Source: Chromera velia
Taxonomy: Eukaryota > Sar > Chromeraceae
NCBI GenBank assembly: GCA_018398765.1
Contig: JAHBMJ010002140.1
Coordinates: 63,754 to 104,059 of the forward strand
Reading direction: 5' to 3'
Length of the DNA: 40,306 bases
Position numbers and translations under genes: made by a program. The notes under the pieces were generated by a model, which saw only the letters and a program-made list of their open reading frames with translations, was not told the DNA's origin and made no database searches. This document shows positions 1 to 12,378 of the stretch, piece after piece. The first letter of the stretch is position 1. Each line of letters opens with the position of its first letter.

Positions 1-504
1 CCCCCTCCCTATCTCTGTGAGTGAGAGTATGAGTATGAGTGTGTATGTGCGCGTGAGTGAGTGAGTGAGTGTGCAGGTGAGAGGGAGCAATGTGAAGCTT
101 CCAGGAAAGGAGCTGCTGCTTCTCTGGGCAGCGGGCGTTGCGGAGGTCTGTTATTGCCTACTGCGCGCATCTGAATGCAGATGAACCTCATACATGCAGC
201 ACTCTTCCTTCCATGTTGTGTGGGGAAGATCGAGCCGCTAGCTGATCGTTTTGCTGACCTTTTTCGCTCCTCTCTCGCTATGTTGATACACAAGCACGCA
301 CACCTGCTTGCTGAAAGAGAAAGAAACACGGGGGGGGGGAAGCGTGAGGGCTTTGTTGCATGAAAACCAGACTGTATGTGACTTCCTTCGCTGTTTTCAA
401 CCTTTCCCCCTCTCTCTTGACGATCAACGAACTGCCACGTCCTTCTTCCATCTCTAACCACACAGTCGCTCCCTCTCTCCTGGCGCGAAACTGAATGCTC
501 TCAG

Positions 505-3313
505 GACCCGTCGGTTGCCCAGAACGTGCCCTTCATGAGGAACCTCAGCCTGATGTTTCTCGAAATTGCAGCAGAGGTAAGTGAGGTCGGTCGTTCGGTC
601 ATGTACGGGAGGGAGCCCTTCCAATGAAAGCTCCCATGATAGAGCTGTCCTTGTCGATACAGAGCGCGGGCAGACACACACACGCACACATGCGCTCTCG
701 TACAGAGAGAGAGAGAGAGAGGGAGAGAGAGAGAGGGAGAGAGAAAGAGAGAAAGAGAGAGAGAGAGAGAGAGAGCGAATCAGAGAGACACAGAGACAGA
801 GATTGTTGACAATCAATGCGGGAGCTGTTCATCAGAAGACACGTACCGGAATCTGGCTGTGTCTTTATTCACTCATATTCATCCCTGCTGACTGCAGAGG
901 GAGCAGGGTGACAGAGCGTGCGAGTTTTGCTCGACAGTGCTTAGCTTATTGGGCGACATTCCCTCTCGATTTCGGTGAGTCCGGACGCAGTGGAGAGACT
1001 AGAGGATGCGCGTGCAAAGAAAGAGTTGGAAGGAAGAGGAAAACCAGAAAGAAAGAGTCAGAGAGAGATCGCCACAATGATCGAGTGAGTGAAGCAGATC
1101 TCTCTACGGGATACAAAAACCAGATGAGCCCCTCCTTTGCTATCTCGTGCCTGCGAGAACCTGTGAGAGAGACGCTTTTTTGTTTCTTTCGTCCTTCTTT
1201 CTTTTTTTTTTTCGACGCTTTCATCCGTTGCTTCCGCTAGTCCTTTCTTGTTTCCTCCCTTCTCTTGATTGAAAACAACATTGCAGGCCGCAATTCATCC
1301 TTCTGTTCGGCAAAGGCTTGAGGGGAGTGCCAAGAGACCGCATCGACGGGACGGGAACCCCCTCGGTCAGCCAGCCAGAGACAGACAGACAGACTATATG
1401 TTTCTTCTTCTCCCTTCTGTGCTTCAGACAGACAAAAAGACAGACAGTCTGGCATGGAGGCACAGAGAAAGTTGAAGCAGGGTGGAAAGAGCGACAAACC
1501 CATCAAGCAGTCTCATCGGCGTCGAGGTTTTGCAGGCGCTCTTTGAAAACTCATAGTGCCTGCCGAGCTAATCTAGGAGTCGTCCAACTATCCGGGTAGG
1601 CACACGCGTTTCTCTTCAAGATGGTGCGCTTCGTTCGCCCTTTTTTGTCTGTGTCGCTTCTGTACCATCTTCGGTGTTCTTCCCTGAAAAAGAAGGCTGT
1701 ATTTCTCCCTTTCTGCCTTTCTCTCCCGTCTGTTTCTGCAGGGTGCGTTCTCTGAGAGCTGCTTTTCTGCGTTGGGAATCCGCACGGAGTCGCCTGACAC
1801 GCAGCAGAAGGCGGGGATGCAAGGGGGCACAGGGACGGCTGCAGACCCAGAAACGCTGTCAGGGGCTTTGCTGGCATTTGCTGCAGTAGCGGCAGAGATG
1901 TTTCTGATTCCCAGTGAGTGAGTGAGTGAGTGAGTGAGTGGATGAGGGAGTAAGTGAGTCAATCAGTGAAATATCCTGACCAAGTGAGCAGATCTTGAGG
2001 CTCTGAACGCTCTTTTCTTGTTTTCTGTCAACCAGCAGCGTCAGTGGCATCCCAAGCAACAAAAAGAATGAATTCAAAATGGCAACGCGAAACAGCAAAG
2101 AAGAGGACGTTGTGGCACGTGTTGATTTGACAAAGTGTGCCCCCCTGTTTAGACGTCTCGGGCCCTGGTCGTCCTTGAGCAATCTCTGCGCGTGTGTAAG
2201 AGAGGGAGAGAGATTCTTTTCTGTCCTGCGACGCAGGTGTCAACCTCCAAGGGCAGGCTGAGTCGGTCTTGTGTCCAGGTACGCTGATCTGATCTGATCT
2301 GGGTCGGGAGTGGATGGAGGTTTTGGGCTGCGTTGTGCATCTCCATACCGTGGGGATGAGAACGAGAACAGGCGAGGCGCGATCTGGCGAGATAGAAAAG
2401 TGCAATGATGAGTGCTCTGCAGTACTTACATGTCTTTTCCTTAACGGAAACCACAAAGCGGTGCTGCCCGCCTCCTGTCTCTGGAAGAGGTTTGCCTTTC
2501 TTCGAGCAGATATGGGGTTCCAAGATGAAGTTGACAAAATCTTCAGGTAACGAGCTAGGCATCGCTTTGCTGTTCGTTCCCATCGCTCCCTGAGGATTTT
2601 CCCCGAAGCACTCACTGACTGGGGCTAGTCTGGGTCTGGCTGGGTCAAGCCTCAAAATTGTGCGTGCGCATGTGTAATATTTCTCTGATCATTTCACGCT
2701 CTGCTCTGCGGATGGAGCAGGTCTCGCTCCTTCCAGCTGGACAGCTTGGAAGACCAGACTGAAGGCGATCTGCGGTCCACCGGGGGGGGCTGCAGGCTCG
2801 GGGGCTGGTGGAACTTTAGGGGGGGGGCAGACGTCGGCTGGCTCAAGGTGGGGTGAGGAGGTTGATACGAGAAGTGATCGGCTTCTCGAGGCGTCATGGT
2901 GTGCTCTGGAACTTAGTGACATGGATCGGTTGATTGGGCGTGGTCGAAGTGGATTGATTGGGTAGTCCTTCCTTTACAAGTGAGACAGAGGAAGGGAAAA
3001 GTCAGAGTGGTCCTTCCGCCTGAATTTCTTTCCCCCCTGCCGCATTGATGTTTTATGAAGCTTTCATCCTCTGCATTCATACAAGGGCACCTGTGTTAAC
3101 GATTGTCTGTCTGCATCGTTTTTCCTTCCCGGGTGTTCTCTTTCTCTTTTTTTTTTCTCCAGCTCCTCTGGAAATTCCGCTTCCTCTGGCCAGGCGCTTT
3201 TTGTGGAAACGAAAAAGGCCCTCGTGGGGCTGTTGACGGCGCAAGAGGTGAGTGCCTCGATCTCGGTCGGACTTGTGTCCTCCTCCTTTGGGATGTGTGC
3301 ACTGCTTTTTCTT

Positions 3314-3349
<36 letters not shown>

Positions 3350-6300
3350 TGTGTGTGTATTCTGAACCAAACACCTGCAAAAGTTCCTTCTTTTTTTTTA
3401 AAGAGCCGTAATGAGTTTTGATTCGGCCTGCCTCTTCTCTTTGCTTCCCATACAACATCTCACCTGGTGTTTTTGTGCAGTTTCCACTTGCACTCGCTCA
3501 CCCGCTTCTGTGCATCGCGGCGACCGATCCCCTGGATACTGTTGCTCGGTCAGAGGGAGGAAGGGAGGGTGGGTGGTGCGTTGTCGCTGCTTCTGTGGAA
3601 CTCTTGCATCTCCAGTCTCTACTTACTTGTCTACCTCCCATTCATCTTTCTGCGTCTGACTGGCGCGTTCAGAAGTCAGGCAGACATGGCGGAAAGGAGG
3701 GCGCATCGCAAGACGAGATTTTCACGACAACAGACAGTTTGCTTCTGATTCCAAGTACTTTCATGAAGACTTCTTTGCGAGACACGCACAGACGCACGAA
3801 AAAAAACAAACATAATGCTTGTATATATGTGTGCAGACCTGCACACAATGCATCCCGGAGTAGAGGCGCAGTTCTAGACCCTGACGACCCTCTTCTGGTC
3901 GGAGTTCAGTTCGATCTTCTGGGGGCAGGCAGGAAGGGGAAGGGGAAGGCTGGAGGTAGGTGGGTGGGTCGAAGGAAGGGACAGTGGGTGGGGAATTCAC
4001 TCACCGATCATCGAGCAAACGCACATACATGGAGGCATGGGCATCATCTGTGCGTTTGTGGTGATGTGGCTGTCTCTGGTGTTGCTGCTTCATTGTCTTC
4101 TTCTGTCCTCAGCAAGAAGCTCTGCCGCTGCGGGCGTGTGTGTGTGTGTGTGTGGTGTGGGTTAGCGTGTGTATGTGTGTGTCTTTCCCCCCTGCCTTCT
4201 TCCATTATTTTCTTCTTCCCACTTTTCACTCAATCTTTCCGTTCATCCTTTCTTTGCTCTCTCTCTCTCTCTCTCTTTCTCTTTTTGCGAGTGTGCGGCC
4301 GCCCATTTCACTTCTCTGTACTCTGCTCGACTTGCTGGATTGTCTGCATGCACAAATTGTCGCCCACAGAGAGCTCTTCCTCTTCGTCCTCCTCTCCTCT
4401 GGGCCCTCTTCTCGAAGGAGAAACGGGAACTGCACCGCGATGGGCTCTGCCTCTGAAGGTCCGCCTGCCTGCCTGCCTGCCTATCTTGTGTGTATCTCTG
4501 TCCGTCTGTCGGTCTTCCTGCCTTGTCTCTGTGCTAATCTGTTTCTGTCTGTTTGTTTGTCTGTCTGTCTCTGTGGTTGCCTGTTACTGGTCTTCTGTGT
4601 GTGTCGATTGCTGATCCTTTTTGTACCTTCTTCCTGACTGTTGCGTGAGTAAAAGGACAGGAACTTTTCCGAGTTTGGAATCCTCCATAAGTGGTGGACC
4701 TCAGGAGCTTCCTTCTCTGGTATCGGCCTGACGTTCTTCTTCCTTCCTTCCTTCCTTCCTTCCTTCCTTCGATCGATCGATCGATCGATCGATCGGCAGA
4801 AGAGCCCAAATCAAGTATGCACTCCAAGCCTTATTGTGCAAACCGAACGATGTGCTCATGTTATGATGAATGCAGGTCGAGAAGGCCATCATGCAAAGCC
4901 TCTGCAGAAGCGCCCGTGCGGCCAGGGAAGGAAAAAAGACAGTTGAGGTCAGCAGTGGCTAACTGCCTCCCTGCCTGCTTGCTTGCCTGCCTTCCAGACT
5001 GAGAGATGTCATGTACGGACAGATCCCTTCTCAGCTCAGATTGACGCGCTGTCATCCTTTTATTCCCTTTTCCCCTCGATCGCCCATGCACTTTTTTTGT
5101 CTGCCTACCTCTCTCAAAAGGCTCACACGGAAACCGTGCGTGACTGCGACTGCTGCTCATGCCTGCTTCGACAGAAATTGAACGGTCATCCTCTCTCTGC
5201 TCTCACGGTCACTCCGTCTCCGCTCTACCGCATCGCAGGTGATATCTGCTGCCTTGAAGTCTTCAGCAGATGAGATGAGAAAAGCAGGTGTGTCCCGACT
5301 CAGGAACGGCTGGGGAGAGGGTGCATGGGCATGCGAGCAAACACTTCTTACAGTTCCCTTGTATTCGCTTAGAATCGCTAGAATGCATCATTGGCAAAAT
5401 GAAAGGTTCGCACTGTAGCATCAGACTGGATGCCTGCTTGGACTGCTCCTGTTGCTCGTCCGGATCCCTGTCCTTCAATCTATGTGTTTGTGCTTGTGTG
5501 TGTAGATACATGTGTGTATGTATATACGTACGGATTGCGTGCGTGTGGGGGTCTGGCTGGTTGTCTCCCTCCCTCCAGGGCTCGAGTTTGCTGTATGGAC
5601 TTCCTCCAAGGCGGACGAGAAGACGCAACCGTTCCTTGCGAGGGTCGGTCGGGTAGGAAAGTTAAGTCTTTGTTTTGTCCTGAGGTAAGCTTAGCTTGTG
5701 ACACGCTTATGATACACGGCCACAAGCAAGCAAGCAACAGCTTCCTGCAGGATGGAGGCAGTCTGAAAGGCAGCAGGAAGGACCCCAGGTGGAGGCAAAG
5801 GGTTTGTTTGGGGACGTGCTGTTGGCAGATGCGATGGTTTAGTCGGCAAATCGAGGGTCACCCGGTGGTCAGAAAAAGCTGCAATGAACCATGCCGATCC
5901 CTGGCAGTTGGGTGGAATTCTGGCTGGGTGTTTCTCAAGCTGTTCTGGCATGGCAAAATGCATCGAATACGTGTGGGTACTTATTGGAGATGTCGAGTGG
6001 CTTTGCCGAAGAATGCCTTTCACGTGGGCTTTTCCTCTTTTCCTTCCTCCACATACCTGCAGCTTCTTGCCGATATTTCAGAAGCATTTCTGGGTGGAGG
6101 GAGTGACGGGGGTACAGACACATTATCGCTTTTGAAGGGAGCTTCTGACGGAGGGGGTCAGCTCAAAGCAGTCATTTTCTATTTTTCGTGTGATGTCGTT
6201 CTGTGGTCGAGTGATCATGGTATGTTTTGTTTTTGCCGTAAGGGCCAGGAGGGAAAAGAGTAAACAGGAGAAGGAAAGGTATAAATAAAAAATGACGACA

Positions 6301-6893
6301 AGAAGAGGTGCATGAAAGAAACAGAGGGAGGAAATAGGGCACCCACCAGGGACTGCATGTCGTCAGGCCTCGATAAGATGGATGCTGCGTGGGTCTGCCT
6401 ATCTGTTGTCTGTTGAGCCGATTGAAGAAGGGGATCCTGATATGCCTTCCTGCAGGTGTGATGATGGGGGGCGCTCTGAGGACGCTGGGCGCTCTGATCC
6501 GTCTACCGGGGCTTGCGGGTGTTGGACAAGAGGCGGACAGTGAGGGCGGTGAGCAGACTTCATGCGATTCACTCGGTTTCTTGCATCAAAGATTGTGCCG
6601 ATCTATACAGGCAGACATTCTTTCTTTCCTTCTGTCGCCTAATCTCGCCACTTCATGAAGAGTTTCGGGGTTGGAGGGGATGAACAAGTGAGGGGGGCAG
6701 GCACCTTTGGGATTGTGTTGTCTGGATCGTCATTCATCGAAGGGGGATGTCTGCGACCTCACGCAAAAAAAGGTTTGCTGGTTGCAATTGTCCGTTCCTT
6801 GCCATCGATCTACGTGCGTGTGCAGGACCTTCGTTCTCTCTGACGCTCGACCGACTGGGATCCCGTCTCTTCTTCATGCTCGCCAAACTGCAG

Positions 6894-6938
<45 letters not shown>

Positions 6939-8083
6939 GGTGGAAGGGCAGGGAGGGGAAGGTTGAGGGCAGTCAAACAAAAGGTAGGTAATCAAGCAGA
7001 TTGACAGAAACAGGCGCATCATCGATGCAGTACACGCACAATTCCTCCTAGAGCTAGTTGGGTATCGATTTCTTTCGGATGCACCTTTTGCCCCCCTCTT
7101 TCTTTTGTTTTGTTTTGTGTGTTCAACTGCAGTCTCCAAGAGCCCGTGCTGGGACTCTGGTTGCAGATCTGTTGGAAGCTCTCGGAGGTCTGTCTGTCAT
7201 TTGTGTTTTTTGGGGGGGCTCCTTCATTTCTGTATCTATTGATTTATTGCTTGTCTTTTTCTCACATTTGAAACAGCTTCTCTTAGGGTCCTTCTTTCTT
7301 GACTGCCTTTGTGATCCTTCTAACCAACACCTGCCTTCCTGCCGTTTCGTTTCGAAAGGAGATTGATTTTCTCTTTCTCGTGTGCTGCTGCTCACCCACC
7401 CCTCTTTCTTCCTCTCTCTCCATTGAAGGTCTGAGTGCCTGCTTGAGACAGCGGCCCCTTGCTGAACGACGCTCAATCGCGTTGCCTCTGCTTGACAGAT
7501 ACGCTGTGTCCCTCTCGGGGGCAGGGGCAGGAGTTGAGGAGGGGGAGGATGAGAGTGAGTCGACTGAAAGGGGGGGGCTGCACTTGGATTTCCTTCCGTC
7601 CTTTTGCAGTTGGTTGACTCTGGAGATCTTCTGACGGAGGGACCGTCGTTGCGTCTCAAAACGTATCCCTTCCTTCCTCTCTCTCTGCTCATCCTTTCAT
7701 ATCTACAGGTTTCTGCCTGTTTCCTGTAATTCCCTTTTCTGAATGCTCAGCCACGTTCCCTCTTTTTGGATCTTGCAGATGTACTTGTGTATGCTTCTTG
7801 CCCTCTTCCCCCTGCGACATATTCAGGCATGATGGACACGGAGAGCCCTCAAATTGCCGACAGTCTTCTGTTGGAGTGTCTCAGGTGGGTCAGCTGGAGA
7901 GGCGGTGTGTTTCTACATCTAGGTGTCCCTTCCCCGCGTTTGCCGGTGAATTTTATCTGGCTGTGCATGTACATTGGTCTCTCTGGCTGACTGCGTTGCA
8001 GGTGGTCTTCCTCCCTGTTCTCTTCGATGGAGCCGGAGAGCCTCTTCTTTCCTTTGGCTCTCTTGGCAGCTTCCAGCAGAAAG

Positions 8084-8117
<34 letters not shown>

Positions 8118-9931
8118 GCGGGTGACGGGAGAAGCAAAGTAGAAAGACAGTGATCACGGTCGTAGACCCAAGTCTGTTTGGTATGGTTCCAAAAGGGCCT
8201 CCCTCCCTCGTCGAGGAAAGTAAAAAATGGAAAAGGACGATCGAGGAAAAGTCTCTTGCGCGTTGTCAGGAGAAGTCTATGATCAGCAAACATTTTTTTC
8301 TGGCCCGGACGCTCTTCTAAAGAACCGAAACTTATCCAGCAGGTCTTGTTTGAGGACCGCGTCTGCCTGTCTGCCTCTGTGCCAAACAAACAAATGATCC
8401 TCAGGTATCCGAGCAAGCGGAAAACGCCGTCAGCACGGCCCTCAAAAAACGAAATGCCTCGGGGGTCAGTGGATGATTGTGCGGGGGGATTCGCTTGTCT
8501 GTATACACATGCAGATGATTGGGAGTCCCTAGCTCGCAGTGGTCTGGGATCGTCGTGGTTCCAAAGACTCTTCTTTCCGATTTGCTGCTGATCTTCAGCA
8601 TTTCCTTTTGTTTCACTGGCGCAATCAATTCTCGTTTGCACCCAATGGACTGTGTCTGCTTCTTGTATGTATGTCATTTTGCCTGCATGGAGATCGCTCG
8701 CTTTCCCCTCGAATGTTGCAGATGAGTGGGAGGAAGGAGTTTTCGTTCAACGAGTGGATGGAATTCGTTTCAAGGAGGTGTGGAGTTTCTTTCGAGGTCC
8801 TGATGAAAATGAATGTGGTCCGTCTCCTCTTCTTTCATCATTTTTTTCAATTATGTGCCTTGCATTGTTCTATTTATCCGTGTCGAAAATATCGTTGTCT
8901 CTCTCTTTGTAAATGAGTCGTAGTTCACGTCAGTTTTGTCTCTGCTTTTTTGAATGCCCCCTGTTATATTTGGACATGCGATGGGACAGCTTCTTTCTCG
9001 CGGAACTTCGTTTCTTTTTCTGCAGCGGTGAAACAGATATCAAGAGGGAAACGTTCGTCCCTTTCTTGAACAATTTCGTTCTGACTTTGTTTTGTTTGAT
9101 CGAGGAGGTGATTCTTTGGTTGTAGGTCTTGCGCTTTTATTGATCCTTCAATGCTATCTGATTGCAGGCCCGTGGGGGGGATGGGAAAGCATTGGGGAGT
9201 AGTGGGGGGTCCTCTACAGGGGTTCAATTAACGGTCAGGCAGCAACAGGACGTGGTCGCACTCTCTCTGCTGCTGCTACGGCTTGAGAGAACAGCAGCGT
9301 GCTCACGTGCTTTGAAGGGAAGCGCTGAGAACGCGTTTGGAGGATTGTCGCTTCGACAGCGAGTGACTCCACAAGCGTGTTTGTGTTTGGCACGTCTGGC
9401 AGTGGCTCTATCAAAAGAGGGATTGGGTGGGGGGGGAGACAGCGCGGCTGCGTCTCTGACATTGTTCTGTGAAGTGCATCGGGAGGCGGCAGAATGGATC
9501 CGGTTGGACGTCTCTTTGGGGGCCTGGGGGGATGCTGATGGGGGAATTGGGGAATTGAGAGAAAGTCTCGAGAGTGCTGTACCTTCGTTAGTCTCGCTAG
9601 CTCTTTTTCATCAGAGAGGAGGGGGGGGTGCGGGAGTGTTGAGCAGGAATTTAGAAGAGATTCGTCGAAGTGCTGCAGAGGTGGTTGGGAAGATCTGCGC
9701 ATTGCGGGAAGAAGAGGGGGCGTGGGAAATCGGGCGTCGGTGCCTTGCTGCCTTTCGGGCTGTTGTTAATGGATCCGGTCGGGGCCTATCTGATCCGCCT
9801 CCTTTCGCTCTGGCGACAACGCCAGAGGCCCTGAGGTTGGTCTCTCACTCAGTCTTTGAGTGCTTGTTCAGAAGAGAAGCAGACTGTCGTGATGCGATTT
9901 CCTTTTTCCGTATTGCACAGTCTGCCCATGG

Positions 9932-9976
<45 letters not shown>

Positions 9977-12341
9977 TACACGCACACTCTGTGTGTGAGT
10001 GCTTGTGCTTCTCATTGCTGCGCGCAGAGGTTCTGTCCTGGGTGTTGCTGCTTTGGCAGCCTCGTTTTCATCTGCTCATAGTTCATCTCCGGAAGAGCTG
10101 AGGCGAGACGCAAATGCTGCGTGGGAAGATGTAGTCAAGAAGGTTGTTGGGGATGGAAGCCGAAAAGGAGAAGACGGAGACCTTTCGGTCGGTGTCGGCC
10201 CCTGGTGTTCGTTGATTATCTTTTCTTTGCCTGCTTATTCTCGCGCCTACTTTCAATTGCTCCACTTTCAGTTTCTCCCCTTTCCTTACTGGTCCCTTTT
10301 TCGTTTTCGTTTGTCCAAATCTTTCGTTGATTCTTTTTTCCTCTGCATCCTGCTCTTTAGCTGTTGTTTTTTTATTGCTGCTTCTCTTCCGTCATTCCAT
10401 TTTTTTGCAGTTTCCGTAAATCTCGCTGACTGCCTTTCTGTCTCTCTGAGTCTGTCTGTCTGCCTGCCTGTCTACCTGTCTGTCTCTGTCTCTCTGTGTC
10501 TGTCTGTATTCATGTGTGTGTGTGTGTGTGTGTGTGTTTGTGTGTGCGTGTGCAGGAAAGCTTTTGTTGGGGCATTCACATGATCTGCTCGAGTTCCAGC
10601 AGGAGCGCTTCTCTCACACCGAATTCAGGTAGGAAATCGAAGGGAGGGATTGTCTGGATCCCTCCGTCTCTTCCCTCCCCTGTTTTTCTGTCCCGCGGTC
10701 CTTCTTACTCTCTGTTTCTGAAGTGATCCCATTGATTTTGCCACACACCATTTCTGTGCCGCCCCAAATATCTTTCGTTTCCCCTCGTTGTGTCTCCTCT
10801 CTCTTTTGCTTGTTTCGACAGAGAGAGAGAGAGAGCCCGTTGCTCTAAACAGAACAAAAAAAACAGCGGTGGCTCAACTATGCGATAAACGAAAAGGTGT
10901 CAGCAGTACACGCGTGCGCAATTCAATGCATGCATCGCAGAGGCGAATGAGGGAACGCTCACAGACGCCGAATCCCTGGTTCCGTGGCTTCTCAAATTGT
11001 GTGGGGAACCGCAGGGAGCGCTTTCCTGGCTGGTCAGTTGCCTGGCTATCTTGTTTCCTTGTCCACATCAATCATACCGTAGAGAGGGTTCTCCTCTCGT
11101 TGGTCAGTAGGAGCGTGGAGTAAACAATCGATCAATCAGGCGATCGATGCAGAGAGGGAAAGAGAGAATGGACGGGCGAGTTGAGGCTTTCGCAAAATGG
11201 TGTAAAAAAGACATGCGACAGACAGATTGACATGCGGGCAAAAGGCAAAGACAGACCCACGAGGCTTGGTCTGTCTCACTTCTTTCCGTGTTGCCTCTCA
11301 TGGTCTCTCTGACATGCCCTCCCACTATATTTGCCAACCAACCCATTTTGTGACCCGCGTTCCCTGACTATCCTTACCTTTCCTTCTGCCGACTCCCGCC
11401 CGTCCCATGCTTCTTCTCTGCTCCGCCCTTCTTTCCTCCTCGCTTATCGTGCCGCACTCGTGTTTCCTTTCCGTGCGTGCAGGCTGAGATGAGGCAGCAG
11501 GAGAGCGTGAGGGGAGCCGACACACGAGGCAAGTGATCGATGGAAAGCTTCTCAGAGTGAGGAGTGTAGTCTTCTTTTCTTGTAAACCTGTCGTGTCTGT
11601 GGGCTCTGAGTGTTTCTCCAGTCTAGCTTCAAGTCTGGATTCATGGTGCCGGCTTGCCTTTTACACATCTGGGTGTTCTCCATGCCAGTTGCCTACAATT
11701 ATGCAAGACAAGAAAGGCGAGAGAGACGTCGGTGGACACGTTTTGTTTTGTGCGTGCCTGCGTACTCTTGTTGCCTTAATTTCCCCCAAATGACATGACC
11801 ACACCTGATGATGTTTTTCCTTCTGTCCCGCATTGAACTCTTTGGACTCATGCATTGAAGGATCCTTCCCTCCCCCTTCTGTGCAGGTTCTCAGGGGAGT
11901 TCGGGGTCCTCCACGAGGGAGGCCTTCCTGACCCGCTCTGCCCTGTCTGCTCTGGGGGCCCTCGGGGGAAGTCACGCGTCGGAGGAGTTGTTTGAAACCT
12001 GCCTGACGGTCAGGAAGGAAAGAAATGGGAGGGGAGAAAAGCTTGCAAGCAATCAAAAGAAATCTCACAGAATTGGAATCTTTGGGCAAACAATTGGACT
12101 CTCTCGGTCTGCCTTTCTTTGCGCGTGTCTCTCTATGCATGTTTGTGCATATGTGTGTTGGTGTGTGCGTGTACGGCTGCTCAATTCCCCTCTCATTCAT
12201 TGCAGAGTCTCCTGGCTCGGGCAGACGACCGGAGAGAAGAGATGAAGAGCCGAATTGCAACTGCTCTGAGTGCGCTTATCGGCTCGGAAAACTCCGGGTT
12301 GGTCAGCTCGAGTTGTGCGATAGAGGATCCCGCCTCCTCCC

Positions 12342-12378
<37 letters not shown>

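Larger units (their letters stand above)
505..3548 (+). other. ECM29: ECM29 exons 1-6 (first exons in window)
   Basis: Modelled exons: 505-576, 1287-1365, 1742-1913, 2510-2546, 3163-3247, 3481-3548. They encode DPSVAQNVPFMRNLSLMFLE..., AAIHPSVRQRLEG..., a 57-codon block ending in ALLAFAAVAAEMFLIP, MGFQDEVDKIF, QALFVETKKALVGLLTAQE and PLLCIAATDPLDTVA. These correspond to family segments around LRTLSLQFVHH, YSAVGKLSSRMP, IQEALSMMVGAY and LLLLAAGDPREEVH. Phases join from 1913 through 3548 (1, 2, 0), but 1365 to 1742 does not, so one small exon or an alternative border is missing there. Helical, leucine/alanine-rich segments fit HEAT repeats. No start codon belongs here; nothing in 1-504 could be assigned, and it holds only GTGA repeats and possible intron. 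Confidence 0.65.
5239..8464 (+). other. ECM29: ECM29 exons, central HEAT block A
   Basis: Exons 5239-5287, 5579-5652, 6063-6156, 6456-6548, 6826-6893, 7133-7187, 7429-7554, 7779-7884, 8002-8083 and 8405-8464. Phases run 1, 0, 1, 1, 0, 1, 1, 2, 0, 0 without a break. Product segments include SADEMRKAGLEFAVWTSS, LLADISEAFLGGGSDGG, VMMGGALRTLGALIRLPG, LDRLGSRLFFMLAKLQ, RARAGTLVADLLEALGGLS, SLLLECLRW and VSEQAENAVSTALKKR. The order and spacing match the animal segments EEMRELAALFYSVVV, HGSLLALGFTVGRYL, TIGSFLD and IAACTALGEIGR. Because ten consecutive junctions agree in phase, this block is among the best supported parts of the model. Donors at 6893 and 8083 open directly into CTGT/GTCT repeats. 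Confidence 0.8.

Noticed and set aside
581-1240. 219-codon open frame on the plus strand
   Set aside because: Translates the GA microsatellite (Arg-Glu runs) and intron; no family signal and it is out of frame with the ECM29 exons.
3418-4614. 398-codon open frame on the plus strand
   Set aside because: Runs through exon 3481-3548, introns and CT/TG/TCTG repeats; only short internal pieces look coding.
7919-8677. 252-codon minus-strand open frame
   Set aside because: Antisense of ECM29 exons and of the GTCT array (repeating Asp-Arg-Gln-Thr); a shadow of real coding sequence.
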